Shown here: positions 16,310 through 24,442 of the stretch, in pieces
How positions within the stretch are numbered: the stretch's first letter is position 1
Layout of the letters: the number at the start of each line of letters is the position of its first letter
IMG/VR virus record: IMGVR_UViG_3300049259_000385
Location: 1-29,701 of that record
Direction: 5' to 3' (one strand)
Length of the DNA stretch: 29,701 nt
DNA from: a virus
The notes under the pieces: model-generated
Told to the model about the DNA's origin: nothing
Seen by the model: only the letters and a program-made list of their open reading frames with translations
Databases searched by the model: none
Program-made: the position numbers and the translations under genes

Positions 16310-16920
16310 TCCGCGTGACGAAGGTCGGCGCGTGGAGCCAGGTCGGCCGCTTGCTGGCGGGCGCGCCGCGGCGTGTGCACGCCGCGGTCGATAAGGCCGT
16401 CCTTCAGGAGGCGCAATTCCTGCGCACGAAGATCGTCGAGGGCATCCGCGAGCAGGCGCCCGGCGGTCGGGCCTTCGCGCCCTTGGCGCCGACCACCCTC
16501 GCGATCCGCCGCTTCCGCGGCTTCGCCGGTACCAAGACGCTGATCGTGCAAGGCGACCTCCGAAACGCCGTCACCGTCGTGAAGGATGGAGACCGCGCCT
16601 TCGTCGGCGTACTTCGCACGGCCCAGAGCAGGAGCGGCCAGTCACTCGCCGACATCGCCGCGCTCCAAGAGCACGGCTCCAAGCCGATCGTTACGACGCT
16701 CACGCCGAAGGCCCGCGCCTTTCTCCACGCGGCGTTTCGGCGCGCTGGCCTCGATTCGTCGACCGATCATCACGCGTCCACGAACATCGCCGTGCTGCAG
16801 ATCCCGCCACGTCCGTTCCTCAGCCCGGTGTTCGACACCTATGCGCAACCGGCGGAGGTGGCCAAGCGTTTCCTTGAACGGGTCTCCGCACACCTACAAC
16901 GAGACTTCGGAAGGCCGTGA
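16306..16920 (+). CDS. Tail completion / virion morphogenesis protein (Mu gpG, HK97 gp10-like)
   Basis: A 204-residue protein. The N-terminal helix (AVLQEAQFLRTKIVEGI) followed by FAPLAPTTLAIRRFRG, TLIVQGDLRNAVTVV and later IPPRPFLSPVFD is the standard pattern of tail completion proteins (S/gpG and HK97 gp10 families): helix, 'LxxTGxLxxS'-like segment, and the RPFLxP motif. These proteins finish the tail so that it can join the head. An insertion (residues 105-160) between the two conserved parts makes it longer than usual. ATGA overlap with the stopper gene. Confidence 0.8.
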   Translation: MIRVTKVGAWSQVGRLLAGAPRRVHAAVDKAVLQEAQFLRTKIVEGIREQAPGGRAFAPLAPTTLAIRRFRGFAGTKTLIVQGDLRNAVTVVKDGDRAFVGVLRTAQSRSGQSLADIAALQEHGSKPIVTTLTPKARAFLHAAFRRAGLDSSTDHHASTNIAVLQIPPRPFLSPVFDTYAQPAEVAKRFLERVSAHLQRDFGRP

Positions 16921-16933
16921 ACCGGGGAAGCGC

Positions 16934-17194
16934 ATGGCCGTCAAGCTCCTGCTCGTCGCGTGGTGCTCGGCGTCGCTGCTCGCTGGTGGCGGCCTCGTGA
17001 TCTGGTTCGCCGTCGAGATGAAGCTCTTCGGGCACTGGCTGCACGACCGGCTCCGCGCCCGCCGCGCGCAAGCTCGCTTGCCCAAAGCTCGAGCGCTCAT
17101 TCGCACCAGCGCAGGCAACTCCCATTCAGGATCCACATCAACACCTCATCAGCATCACGAGCCATCTCGTTCACGACCGAAAGATTCACTTTGA
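16934..17194 (+). CDS. Small single-span membrane protein
   Basis: An 86-residue protein from ATG 16934, preceded by GGGGAAG. Residues 3-27 are a hydrophobic membrane segment (LLLVAWCSASLLAGGGLVIW), followed by a basic stretch (LRARRAQARLPKARAL) and a Ser/His/Pro-rich tail whose DNA is less GC-rich than neighbouring genes. The single span followed by positive charge predicts N-out/C-in topology. It is the last gene of the capsid/connector unit. A holin- or Rz-like lysis role cannot be excluded but no lysin is nearby. No family is recognised. Confidence 0.55.
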   Translation: MAVKLLLVAWCSASLLAGGGLVIWFAVEMKLFGHWLHDRLRARRAQARLPKARALIRTSAGNSHSGSTSTPHQHHEPSRSRPKDSL

Positions 17195-17200
17195 TTCATT

Positions 17201-17229
17201 TTGACAGGAACGCTCCAGTCCGTTACTCC
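17201..17229 (+). promoter_or_regulatory. Sigma70-type promoter for the tail unit
   Basis: TTGACA (17201-17206) followed after 17 bases by TACTCC (17224-17229), within a clearly AT-richer intergenic stretch. The -10 is weak. The -35 matches the consensus exactly, and its distance to the two-hairpin element (54 bases) and to the start codon (127 bases) agrees with the promoter at 11044. Confidence 0.55.
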
Positions 17230-17254
17230 TCCTAATACAACTACTCTCCCCCCT

Positions 17255-17317
17255 GGGTTGTTGAGTCACTCAAGCCCCGGTGTCGTCCTCGAGACGGCAC
17301 CGGGGCTGTTTCGTTTT
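17255..17317 (+). promoter_or_regulatory. Two-hairpin leader element, copy C
   Basis: GGGTTG is followed by the inverted repeat TTGAGT-C-ACTCAA (17261-17273). AGCCCCGGTG (17273-17282) then pairs perfectly with CACCGGGGCT (17298-17307), with inner stem CGTC/GACG (17284-17287 and 17293-17296), then GTTTCGTTTT. This is the longest terminator stem of the three copies. The first stem and the 5' arm of the second share bases at their junction, and the leading GGG could pair with the CCC of that arm, so the two folds may compete. Confidence 0.78.
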
Positions 17318-17327
17318 CGGTTCCGCG

Positions 17328-18308
17328 ATGTCGATTCCCACCATTACGCGTATCAACCCCAGCATCGGCCCGACGAGCGGAAGCTTCCTTGTCGAGTTGC
17401 TCGGCGACGGCTTTGGTCTGCCTCGTGCAGCGCCCGTCGTCGGGCCGGCCCTGCCTCAGGCGGCCCCTGTGCGCGTGCTCGTCGGTGGAAGGTTTGCTTC
17501 CGAGGTCCGGGTCTATGGCCCGGACCGGCTTACGTGTCTGATCCCCAGGGGGGACCAAGGAGCGCAGGACGTCGTCGTCGAGAATCTCGATGTTGACGGC
17601 GTGCCCATCCCCAGCGAGCAAGCGCTTGCCTCGGGGGCGTTCACCTACGCCCGGCCGGTCTTGACGGTCGAGGCGGACCTGACTCGGCTCGTGCGCACGC
17701 TACTGCACGAGCTGAAGCGACAGGTCATCGACAACGTCGTTCTGACCGTGCATGCGGACTTCGATGCCGACGCTGGCGCGGAGATCCATCTCGCTTCCAT
17801 TGCCGAGCTGCCGGGCCTCGTTCTGATCGGCCCCGAGCTCGCCGAGAACCGGTTCTTCTCCCTGAACCAGCTCCCGGAGACTGCAGACGGGACCAACGGC
17901 TTCGCGCGACGGCGCGTCCCGTACACCGTCGATTTGTCGTTCTCGCTGGTCGGCGTCTCGCACCACACGGTCGAGCTGCTGAACCTAGCGGCGACGACCC
18001 AGCTCTTCTTCCACAAGAACAAGTACCTGATCCTCGATCGAGATCCGGCGAACACGAGCGCCGGCGAGGTCCGCTACGAGATGGACTTTGCGCGCGACGG
18101 TGACCTCAAGGTCACCAGTACGCCCAACGAGTCGAACCTCCGCAGCTTCTCGGGCCGCTTCGTCGTACGCGGCTTTGACCTCGAGGACCTGGCGGGCTTC
18201 ATCGGCGAGGGCGTCGTCGAGCGCGGCACCCGCGCCGACGCGCTCTCGATCGAGCCACCACAACCACTTGCCGTGCCAACACCGTCCGACGTGGGTGGTG
18301 CGCCGTGA
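17328..18308 (+). CDS. IPT/TIG-domain tail protein
   Basis: A 326-residue protein. ATG 17328 is preferred to an upstream in-frame GTG at 17280 that lies inside the terminator hairpin. Residues 1-95 match an IPT/TIG Ig-like domain: PTITRINPSIGPTSGS, VELLGDGF, VRVLVGGRFASEVRV, CLIPRG, VVVENLD. Residues 105-300 form a separate alpha/beta domain starting with LTRLVRTLLHELKRQVIDNV, resembling a tail terminator or neck protein, and including SFSLVGVSHHTVELLNL. It is the first gene of the tail unit, ahead of the sheath, so a neck or tail-terminator job is likely. IPT/TIG domains in virions often mediate surface binding. Confidence 0.7.
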   Translation: MSIPTITRINPSIGPTSGSFLVELLGDGFGLPRAAPVVGPALPQAAPVRVLVGGRFASEVRVYGPDRLTCLIPRGDQGAQDVVVENLDVDGVPIPSEQALASGAFTYARPVLTVEADLTRLVRTLLHELKRQVIDNVVLTVHADFDADAGAEIHLASIAELPGLVLIGPELAENRFFSLNQLPETADGTNGFARRRVPYTVDLSFSLVGVSHHTVELLNLAATTQLFFHKNKYLILDRDPANTSAGEVRYEMDFARDGDLKVTSTPNESNLRSFSGRFVVRGFDLEDLAGFIGEGVVERGTRADALSIEPPQPLAVPTPSDVGGAP

Positions 18309-18318
18309 GGTGCGAGCG

Positions 18319-18672
18319 ATGGCGGTCGTGATCGAGAACCGGCTGCGGCGGATGCAGGTCTTCAACCTGCCGCACGAGTCGTACTGCCACGGGCCCTGCG
18401 CGTGCTCGGAGCTCGCGCTCGTCGTGCTCGCGGAGAACCCGCGCACCGGCGAGCGCGCGCCCAAGCAAGTGCTGAGGCGCATCCCCGGCTCGCTGACGTT
18501 GTTATCGCTCGAGCGCAAGTCCGGCCTGCCCAACGCCGTGCTGGACGCGCCCGAGGTCGCGGCGGCGATCCGCCGCGGGGCGGTGCGCGTCCTCGAGCAC
18601 ACCTCCGCGCCGACGCCCGCTGGGCCAAGCACCGCATCAGCGCCAAGCCCGGCGCGAGGACAGGAGGCGTAA
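18319..18672 (+). CDS. Small Cys-rich protein upstream of the sheath, unknown function
   Basis: A 117-residue protein. ATG 18319 follows a GAGG 8 bases upstream; GTG 18310 in the same frame is an alternative. The first 95 residues look folded: VVIENRLRRMQVFNLPHE, then YCHGPCACSEL, a CxxxCxC arrangement with neighbouring His that could bind metal, then helices and LEAPEV-like turns. The last 20 residues are Pro/Ser/Ala-rich. No family is recognised. It lies between the TIG protein and the sheath, so a neck or tail-initiation role is a positional guess. Its stop (TAA) abuts the sheath ATG. Confidence 0.6.
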   Translation: MAVVIENRLRRMQVFNLPHESYCHGPCACSELALVVLAENPRTGERAPKQVLRRIPGSLTLLSLERKSGLPNAVLDAPEVAAAIRRGAVRVLEHTSAPTPAGPSTASAPSPARGQEA

Positions 18673-20271
18673 ATGGGGAACCAACTCCTCGCCTCGAAGA
18701 TCGTCATCGACGAAGAAGCGCCCCAGCAGCGCACGATCGCGGCGCTGCCCATGGCGATCGTGGGCGCGGTCGGCATCGCCGAGCGCGGGCCTGTGGGCTC
18801 GGCCGTGCTCGTTGCTTCCTTCCAGGAGTACGTCGACACCTTCGGCGCGTTCACGCCGAACTCGGACTTGGCCCTGGCGCTCTGCGGCTTCTTTGGCAAC
18901 GGCGGCCAGGTGGCGTGGGTGGTGCGTGTCGTCCACTACACCAACACCGGCGACCCGACGAGCAAGACCTCGAAGGCTGCCACGCTGACGCTCAAAGATC
19001 GGGCCGCGGCGCCGCTCGACACCCTCCGCGTGGACGGCAAGTGGGATGGCGCCTACGGCAATGACCTCCAGGTCATCGTCGGCATCCCGACCAGCGGCGC
19101 CGCGAACGAGCTGAACCTCATCGTCTTGGACAACGGGCTCATCGTCGAGACGTTCCCCAACCTGTCCATGGACCCGGCGTCGCCGCGCTACGTCGAGGCC
19201 GTCGTCAACGACATCGCCGCGGGCTCTCACCTGATCGTCGTCACCGACCTGCTGTCGGCGACCGCAGCCCCCGGCAACCTGCCGGCGCTTGGCACGTCCG
19301 CGCTGCTCACCGGCGGCGACGACGGGCTGGCCGGGCTCGCCGATACCGATTTCACCGGCAGCGCGGCGGGGCAGATGGGCCTGCATGCGTTCGACACGGT
19401 CCTCGCCATGACGATCTTGATCGTCCCCGGTCGCGCGACCGCGGGCGTGCACAACGCGATGATCGCCTACTGCGAGACCACGCGCGACAAAGGGTGCTTC
19501 GCCGTCCTCGACCCGCCCGCACATCAGTCGGCGGTGGGCATCATCGCGTACGCCGACACGACCGCGGCGCTCTTGGGGCTCTCCGAGCTCGGCGCGTTGT
19601 ATTGGCCACGCGTACAGGTGCTGAACCCGTCGACCACGGTGTTCGGCAACAGCGCGACCTTGGTCGTGCCGCCCTCGGGACACATCGCCGGCGTGTTCGC
19701 GCGCATCGATGGGTCACGGCCGGGCGGCGTGTTCATCCCGCCGGCGGGCATCGAGAACGGCGTGCTGCAAGGCGTCGTGGGCTTCGAGACCGATGAAGTG
19801 CTCGACGAGGCGAAGCGGGATCTGGTCTTTCCCAAGCGCATCAACCCGCTGACCGCGTTCTCGGGCGCGCCTCGCCACATCGACGGCGCGCGCACGCTCA
19901 AGGGCGACGGCAACTTCCCCACCGTCGCCGAGCGCCGTGGCGTCTCGTTCATCGAGCAGAGCCTCAAGGTCGGCCTCTTGTTCGCCAAGCACCGGAACAA
20001 CACCGAGGCGCTGCGCGCGCAGGTCAGCCGCAGCGTCGAAGCCTTCCTGCTCGTCCAGCTCAAGAACGGCGCGTTCGCCTCCACCGATCCCAAGACCGCG
20101 TACTTCGTCGACTTCGGTGACACGCTCAACCCGCCGTCCGTCGCAGCCGCCGGACAGCTCGTCGGCCGCATCGGCCTCGCGACCGCGAAGCCCGCGGAGT
20201 ACATCGTCCTCCGCATCTCCCAAGACACGCGCGCGCTCGACGCCGAGCTCACCGCGGCGGCAGGCGGATAG
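18673..20271 (+). CDS. Tail sheath protein
   Basis: A 532-residue sheath subunit, the contractile outer tail layer. AGGAGG at 18662-18667 lies 5 bases before the ATG. Typical features are the N-terminal [19 protein letters not shown] (strand-exchange arm plus first beta strand), [35 protein letters not shown], the central [18 protein letters not shown], and the conserved C-terminal core [20 protein letters not shown] and [13 protein letters not shown]. The length is usual for T4-like/SPO1-like short sheaths. It is directly upstream of the tube gene. Confidence 0.95.
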   Translation: MGNQLLASKIVIDEEAPQQRTIAALPMAIVGAVGIAERGPVGSAVLVASFQEYVDTFGAFTPNSDLALALCGFFGNGGQVAWVVRVVHYTNTGDPTSKTSKAATLTLKDRAAAPLDTLRVDGKWDGAYGNDLQVIVGIPTSGAANELNLIVLDNGLIVETFPNLSMDPASPRYVEAVVNDIAAGSHLIVVTDLLSATAAPGNLPALGTSALLTGGDDGLAGLADTDFTGSAAGQMGLHAFDTVLAMTILIVPGRATAGVHNAMIAYCETTRDKGCFAVLDPPAHQSAVGIIAYADTTAALLGLSELGALYWPRVQVLNPSTTVFGNSATLVVPPSGHIAGVFARIDGSRPGGVFIPPAGIENGVLQGVVGFETDEVLDEAKRDLVFPKRINPLTAFSGAPRHIDGARTLKGDGNFPTVAERRGVSFIEQSLKVGLLFAKHRNNTEALRAQVSRSVEAFLLVQLKNGAFASTDPKTAYFVDFGDTLNPPSVAAAGQLVGRIGLATAKPAEYIVLRISQDTRALDAELTAAAGG

Positions 20272-20282
20272 GAGCCATCGCC

Positions 20283-20741
20283 GTGCCCATCGTCGGAGCG
20301 CCGCGCGCGTTCGATAAGAAGTTCAAGTTCGTCGTCGAGGTCGATGGGTTCCAGAGCGCTGGCTTCCAGAAGTGCTCCGAGCTCTCCGTCGAGGTCGCGA
20401 ACATTGAGTACTACGAGGGCGGCTCGCTCACGCCGAACAAGAGCCCGGGACGGCTCAAGTTCGCCGACATCACGCTCGAGCGCGGCGCGACCCAAGATCT
20501 GGATCTCTTCAACTGGCTCAAGGATGTCGCGAACGTCGCGGCAAACGCAGGGCTCGTCGACCCAGCCTACAAGCGCAACGCCGACATCGTCCAGCAGGAC
20601 AGGGACGGCACGACCCTGAAGCGCTGGAGGATCAAGGGCGCGTGGCCCGTCAAGTTCGTCGCCGGCAGCTGGGACAACGAAGCCGACGAGAACGTCATCG
20701 AGAGCATCACCCTGACCATCGACTCCTTCGATTTGGCGTGA
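20283..20741 (+). CDS. Tail tube protein (T4 gp19-like)
   Basis: A 152-residue tube subunit starting at GTG 20283, with AGGAG at 20270-20274. [20 protein letters not shown], then [36 protein letters not shown] and the closing beta strand [11 protein letters not shown] match the gp19/phage tail tube fold, which stacks as hexamer rings inside the sheath. The order sheath, tube, chaperone, tape measure is canonical for contractile tails. Confidence 0.93.
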   Translation: MPIVGAPRAFDKKFKFVVEVDGFQSAGFQKCSELSVEVANIEYYEGGSLTPNKSPGRLKFADITLERGATQDLDLFNWLKDVANVAANAGLVDPAYKRNADIVQQDRDGTTLKRWRIKGAWPVKFVAGSWDNEADENVIESITLTIDSFDLA

Positions 20742-20748
20742 GGTATCC

Positions 20749-21504
20749 ATGTCGACTACCACGATTGTCTGTCCATCCGGGCTCGCGGGTGAGATTCGCG
20801 GGCTCAAGGGAAAAGAGGGGAAGATCCTCTCCAATCGAAACGCGGCACGCACCGGCGCAACATTCGACCGGCTACTGTCCGCGTGCTGGCTCGCGACCAC
20901 CGCTACAGGCATCTATGACTTCGCGGCAGACGCGCCCGTCGACTGGTCGAAAGTCCTTGTCGCCGACCGCTTCTACACGCTGCTGCAGATCCGCTCGCTA
21001 TCGTTCGGTGACGAATATTCGTTTGCCGTCCAATGTGCCAACGCCATCTGCCGCAAGCGATTCGAGTGGTCGCTGCAGCTGTCCGATCTGCCGGTTATCC
21101 CGCTCACGGAGTCCTCGCGCGCTACGTTCTGCATGGGAAACCGGTTCGAGGCACGGTTTCCGCGCGCGGAGCGGCGGGTCTGGTTTCGCTTACTCACGGG
21201 TGCCGACGAGATGCGCAACGCTTCGGTGCGCCGCTCAGGCGATGAAGACCTGCTGATGACCTCGCTGGCCTCACGCATCATCGAGATCGAGGGCATCCCC
21301 GAGCAGAACAAGCGCCAGTTTCTCGACGACATCGAGATGGCAGATGCGACCGCGCTGCTCGACCAGTTCGACGAAGCAGACGGCGGCGTCGAGACCTCGC
21401 TCGAGGTGGAGTGCCCAGTCTGCCTAGGCATACAGGAGGTGCAGCTCCCTTTCGAGCGCGGCTTCTTCCTCCCGACGGCGAAGACCGGGAGCGCCACCCG
21501 GTAG
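20749..21504 (+). CDS. Tail assembly chaperone / T4 gp26-like protein, zero-frame product
   Basis: A 251-residue protein between tube and tape measure. It has two Cys pairs (C96/C101 in QCANAICRKRFEW and C222/C225 in VECPVCLG) with a beta-strand and FERGFF end, a zinc-ribbon pattern found in T4 gp26/gp51-type proteins of contractile tails. These help assemble the tube around the tape measure or join the baseplate hub. The last 57 bases after a CCCTTTC heptamer (21447-21453) are in the normal frame; a -1 shift there would join it to the downstream frame ending at 21722. Confidence 0.75.
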   Translation: MSTTTIVCPSGLAGEIRGLKGKEGKILSNRNAARTGATFDRLLSACWLATTATGIYDFAADAPVDWSKVLVADRFYTLLQIRSLSFGDEYSFAVQCANAICRKRFEWSLQLSDLPVIPLTESSRATFCMGNRFEARFPRAERRVWFRLLTGADEMRNASVRRSGDEDLLMTSLASRIIEIEGIPEQNKRQFLDDIEMADATALLDQFDEADGGVETSLEVECPVCLGIQEVQLPFERGFFLPTAKTGSATR

Positions 21505-21722
21505 ATGGCCTGTTCCCGCCGCTGGCCGCCGATGAGCTCTGGGAGGCGTTCTTCCTCCTCCTCTACCAGCAACACGGCGGCAGCGGCCTTCACCTGACGC
21601 TCAACGACGTGTTGGAGCTCGACTTGGATCGGATCCGCTGGCTGCTCGAGCGCCTCGGCGAGCAACGCGAGAAAGAGGCGCGAGAGATCGAGGCCGCGGC
21701 GCGCCGCGCGCGGAGAGGATAG
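21411..21722 (+). CDS. Tail assembly chaperone, -1 frame extension
   Basis: This open frame overlaps the preceding gene by 94 bases and lies in the -1 frame. Residues ADELWEAFFLLLYQQHGG and DRIRWLLERLGEQREKEARE form helices like the T part of G/GT chaperones. No ATG, GTG or TTG in this frame follows the strong AGGAGGTG at 21434; the only start codon is GTG 21411 with a modest GAGG before it. Production by frameshifting at 21447-21453, giving a 324-residue fusion with the zero-frame protein, is therefore favoured over independent initiation. It ends 2 bases before the tape measure ATG. Confidence 0.75.
   Translation: MPSLPRHTGGAAPFRARLLPPDGEDRERHPVDGLFPPLAADELWEAFFLLLYQQHGGSGLHLTLNDVLELDLDRIRWLLERLGEQREKEAREIEAAARRARRG
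21434..21491 (+). promoter_or_regulatory. Programmed -1 frameshift signal
   Basis: The heptamer C-CCT-TTC (21447-21453) is in the correct zero-frame phase for an X-XXY-YYZ slip to CCC-TTT. An internal Shine-Dalgarno-like AGGAGGTG (21434-21441) lies just upstream, and CTCCCG (21469-21474) pairs with CGGGAG (21486-21491) downstream. All three are recognised stimulators of bacterial -1 frameshifting. Confidence 0.65.
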
Positions 21723-21724
21723 CG

Positions 21725-24442
21725 ATGGCGCTCAACCAGCTCGGATTAGGGTTCGTCTTCACCGCGACCGACCTCGCCTCGGGCATCATCTTCCGCATCG
21801 AGCAGGGCTTCGGACGGCTCGAGACCAAGTCCGCCGAGGCGACGCAAGCGATGCGCGCGAACCTCGCGCAGTTCGGCGCTGCCTTCGCCATCGCCGGCGC
21901 CGGTTTCGCCGGCCTCGCCGTGCTGGACCATGCGCTGGACCTTTCGACCGCGTTCTCCGCGTCGATCGCCGAGGTCTCCACGCTGGTCGACGAGGCAACG
22001 TTCTCGACGGCGGACCTGACGCGCGTGACGCTCGAGCTGGCCAACACGTACGGCGGCAGCGCCAAGGGCCAAGCGCGCGGCCTCTACCAGACCATCTCCG
22101 CCGGCATCACGGACGCCGCGAAGGCCACCGATCTGCTGCGCGTCGCCAACGAACTCGCCATCGGCGGCGTCACCGACACCAAGACGGCGGTCGACGCGCT
22201 CACGAGCGTGACGAACGCGTACGCCGCGAGCGGCGCCCAGGCGCGGGACGTCTCGGACGCCTTCTTCATCGCCATCCGCGGCGGCAAGACCACGGCCGCG
22301 GAGCTTTCCTCGACGATCGGCCGCGTCGCGCCGACGGCCTCCGCGTTGGGTGTCGCGTTCTCCGACCTGCTGGCGGCGCTCGCGTCCGTGACGGGCCAGG
22401 GCCTGGATACCTCCGAAGCCACCACCGGCCTCAAGGCCGCCTTCGCCAACATCATTCGCCCGACCGCGGAAGCCCGGCAGGAGGCCGCGCGGCTCGGCAT
22501 CCAGTTCAACACCGCCGCCCTCCGGGCCAAGGGCTTGCGTGGCTTCCTGAACGCCATCACGTCGTCGGCGAACTTCAACGCCGACAGCATCTCGAAGCTG
22601 TTCACGTCGATCGAAGGCTTCAACGCGGTCACCGCGCTGACCGCGAACCACAGCGCCACCTTCAACGGCCTGCTCGCGCAGATGGCGGAACGCACAGGCG
22701 CCACCAAGACCGCGTTCGACCGCATGGCTGACACGCTCTCGTTCCAGGAGAACCGCTTCAACGCCCTGAAGGAGAGCGCCTTCATCGTGATCGGTCAGGC
22801 GCTCGAGCCGCTCGCCAAGGCCGTCGTGCGCGTCGCGAACCTCGTGCTCGAGAGCTTCCTGCGGATCCCGCAGCCGATCCGCGACTTCCTCGTCAAGGTG
22901 TTCGCCGCCGTCTCCGTGTTCCTCGTCTTCCTCGGTGGCCTCCTCGCGGCGGAGGCCGGTATCGCGGTCCTCATCGTCGGCCTCAAGGCCCTCGGGCTCA
23001 CCATCGGCGGCATCATCGCGTCGCTGTTGCCGCTGATCGCCGGCTTCGCGGCCCTGGCGGTGGTGGTGTCGGCGTTCGTGATCGCGTTCCGGCACGACGT
23101 CGGCGGCATCGCGACGTTCGTCGAGGACCTCGTCGCCCGCGTGAAGCTGCTCGTCCAAGGCCTGGCCCAGGTGTTCTCCGACGGCGGCTTCTCCGGCGCG
23201 GTCATGGCCGAGCTCGACAAGGCCGAGAACGCCGGCGTCAAGCAGTTCGCGATCCGGGTCTTCCAGATCGTCTTCCGCCTGCGCCGCTTCTTCGCAGGCA
23301 TTGCCGAAGGCTTCGCAGCGGCGATCGAGGCGGCGCGGCCGGTCTTCGCGGCGTTCGTGGCGGCGCTGCGCGAGCTGGGCGACGCATTCGGGGGCATCGG
23401 GAGCGCCAGCGCCGACGCGCTCGCAGCCATCGGTTCAGACCGCTACGCAGCAGCCGGCGCGCGGATCGGCGCCAGCGTGGCCCAGCTGGTCACGATCCTC
23501 GTCGATGGACTGACCATCGTGATCCGCGTGGCGACAGGACTCGTCAACGGGCTCCGCGCGGCGTTCGCCTTCTTCCAACCGGTGTTCGAGCTCGTCGGAG
23601 AGGCCATCGGCTTCTTGGCGGAACAGATCCGCGGGCTCATCTCGGACATCACCGGCGTGAACGACCGCGCGCGCGAGGGCGGCTCGCTCTGGAACGACCT
23701 GGGCACCGTGCTCGGCGCGGTGGCTGCCGTCGTGGGCGGCATCCTGGCGGCAGCGATCGGCGCGGTGGCGCTCGCGCTCGAGACCGTCATCGAGATCGTG
23801 CGCGGCGTCATTCATATCTTCGCCGAGCTCGGACGATTCCTCGGCGAGACCGCCGCCAAGATCTACCTGTTCTTCACCGAGACGATCCCGGAGGCGTTCC
23901 AGTCCGTCGCTGGCGCCGTGCGATCCTTCTTCCAGCCCGTCCTCGATTTCGTCACCGGGATCGTCGATGGGCTCGAGCACGCGCTCGAGCGGATCCTCTC
24001 CTTCACCGGCCGCCTCGTCGCCAAGATCCCGGCACGCTTCCGGCCCGCGTTCCTCGACTCCATCGTCGAGGCCAGCGAGGCGGCCGAGGCGAGCCTCGCG
24101 GCGCGCGCGACGAAGGCGACGGGCCCAGCGATCGCCGCGCTGGCGCCCTCGGTCGCCGCTGCGGCGCTCACGAGCCCGGCCGCGGGACTACCTGGTGGAC
24201 TGCTCGTTCCCGCCGCGGCCGGCGCCGCCCTTCCCGCTGCGGCCGAGCTGACCGCCCGAGGGCAGATCAGCGACGCCGAGCTCGACGCCATCGTCGCGCG
24301 CGGCGTCGCGGTCGCCGACCTGCGCCCCATCCAGACGCATGTCACGCTGCACCTCGACGGCGAGACGCTCGCGCGCGCCACTGCCCGCGCGGATCGGAGC
24401 AACGCCGCGCGCGCGTTCGTGCCCCTGCCGGTAGGGCGGTGA
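21725..24442 (+). CDS. Tail tape measure protein (TP901-like core)
   Basis: A 905-residue protein that sets tail length and is ejected with DNA. Residues about 70-330 match the TP901-type core (VSTLVDEATFSTADLTRVTL, ANTYGGSAKGQARGLYQTIS, IRGGKTTAAELSSTIG, LLAALASVTGQGLDTSEATTG). Hydrophobic membrane-like segments occupy roughly 388-457 and 662-688. The C-terminus is Ala/Pro-rich. With about 0.15 nm per residue the tail would be near 135 nm; this is an inference from the general rule. ATG 21725 follows the chaperone stop by 2 bases. It ends with a GTGA overlap to the next gene. Confidence 0.93.
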   Translation: MALNQLGLGFVFTATDLASGIIFRIEQGFGRLETKSAEATQAMRANLAQFGAAFAIAGAGFAGLAVLDHALDLSTAFSASIAEVSTLVDEATFSTADLTRVTLELANTYGGSAKGQARGLYQTISAGITDAAKATDLLRVANELAIGGVTDTKTAVDALTSVTNAYAASGAQARDVSDAFFIAIRGGKTTAAELSSTIGRVAPTASALGVAFSDLLAALASVTGQGLDTSEATTGLKAAFANIIRPTAEARQEAARLGIQFNTAALRAKGLRGFLNAITSSANFNADSISKLFTSIEGFNAVTALTANHSATFNGLLAQMAERTGATKTAFDRMADTLSFQENRFNALKESAFIVIGQALEPLAKAVVRVANLVLESFLRIPQPIRDFLVKVFAAVSVFLVFLGGLLAAEAGIAVLIVGLKALGLTIGGIIASLLPLIAGFAALAVVVSAFVIAFRHDVGGIATFVEDLVARVKLLVQGLAQVFSDGGFSGAVMAELDKAENAGVKQFAIRVFQIVFRLRRFFAGIAEGFAAAIEAARPVFAAFVAALRELGDAFGGIGSASADALAAIGSDRYAAAGARIGASVAQLVTILVDGLTIVIRVATGLVNGLRAAFAFFQPVFELVGEAIGFLAEQIRGLISDITGVNDRAREGGSLWNDLGTVLGAVAAVVGGILAAAIGAVALALETVIEIVRGVIHIFAELGRFLGETAAKIYLFFTETIPEAFQSVAGAVRSFFQPVLDFVTGIVDGLEHALERILSFTGRLVAKIPARFRPAFLDSIVEASEAAEASLAARATKATGPAIAALAPSVAAAALTSPAAGLPGGLLVPAAAGAALPAAAELTARGQISDAELDAIVARGVAVADLRPIQTHVTLHLDGETLARATARADRSNAARAFVPLPVGR

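Noticed and set aside
21746-23158. 470-codon minus-strand open frame
   Set aside because: Antisense shadow of the tape measure gene, with Arg/Glu/Gly-rich composition.
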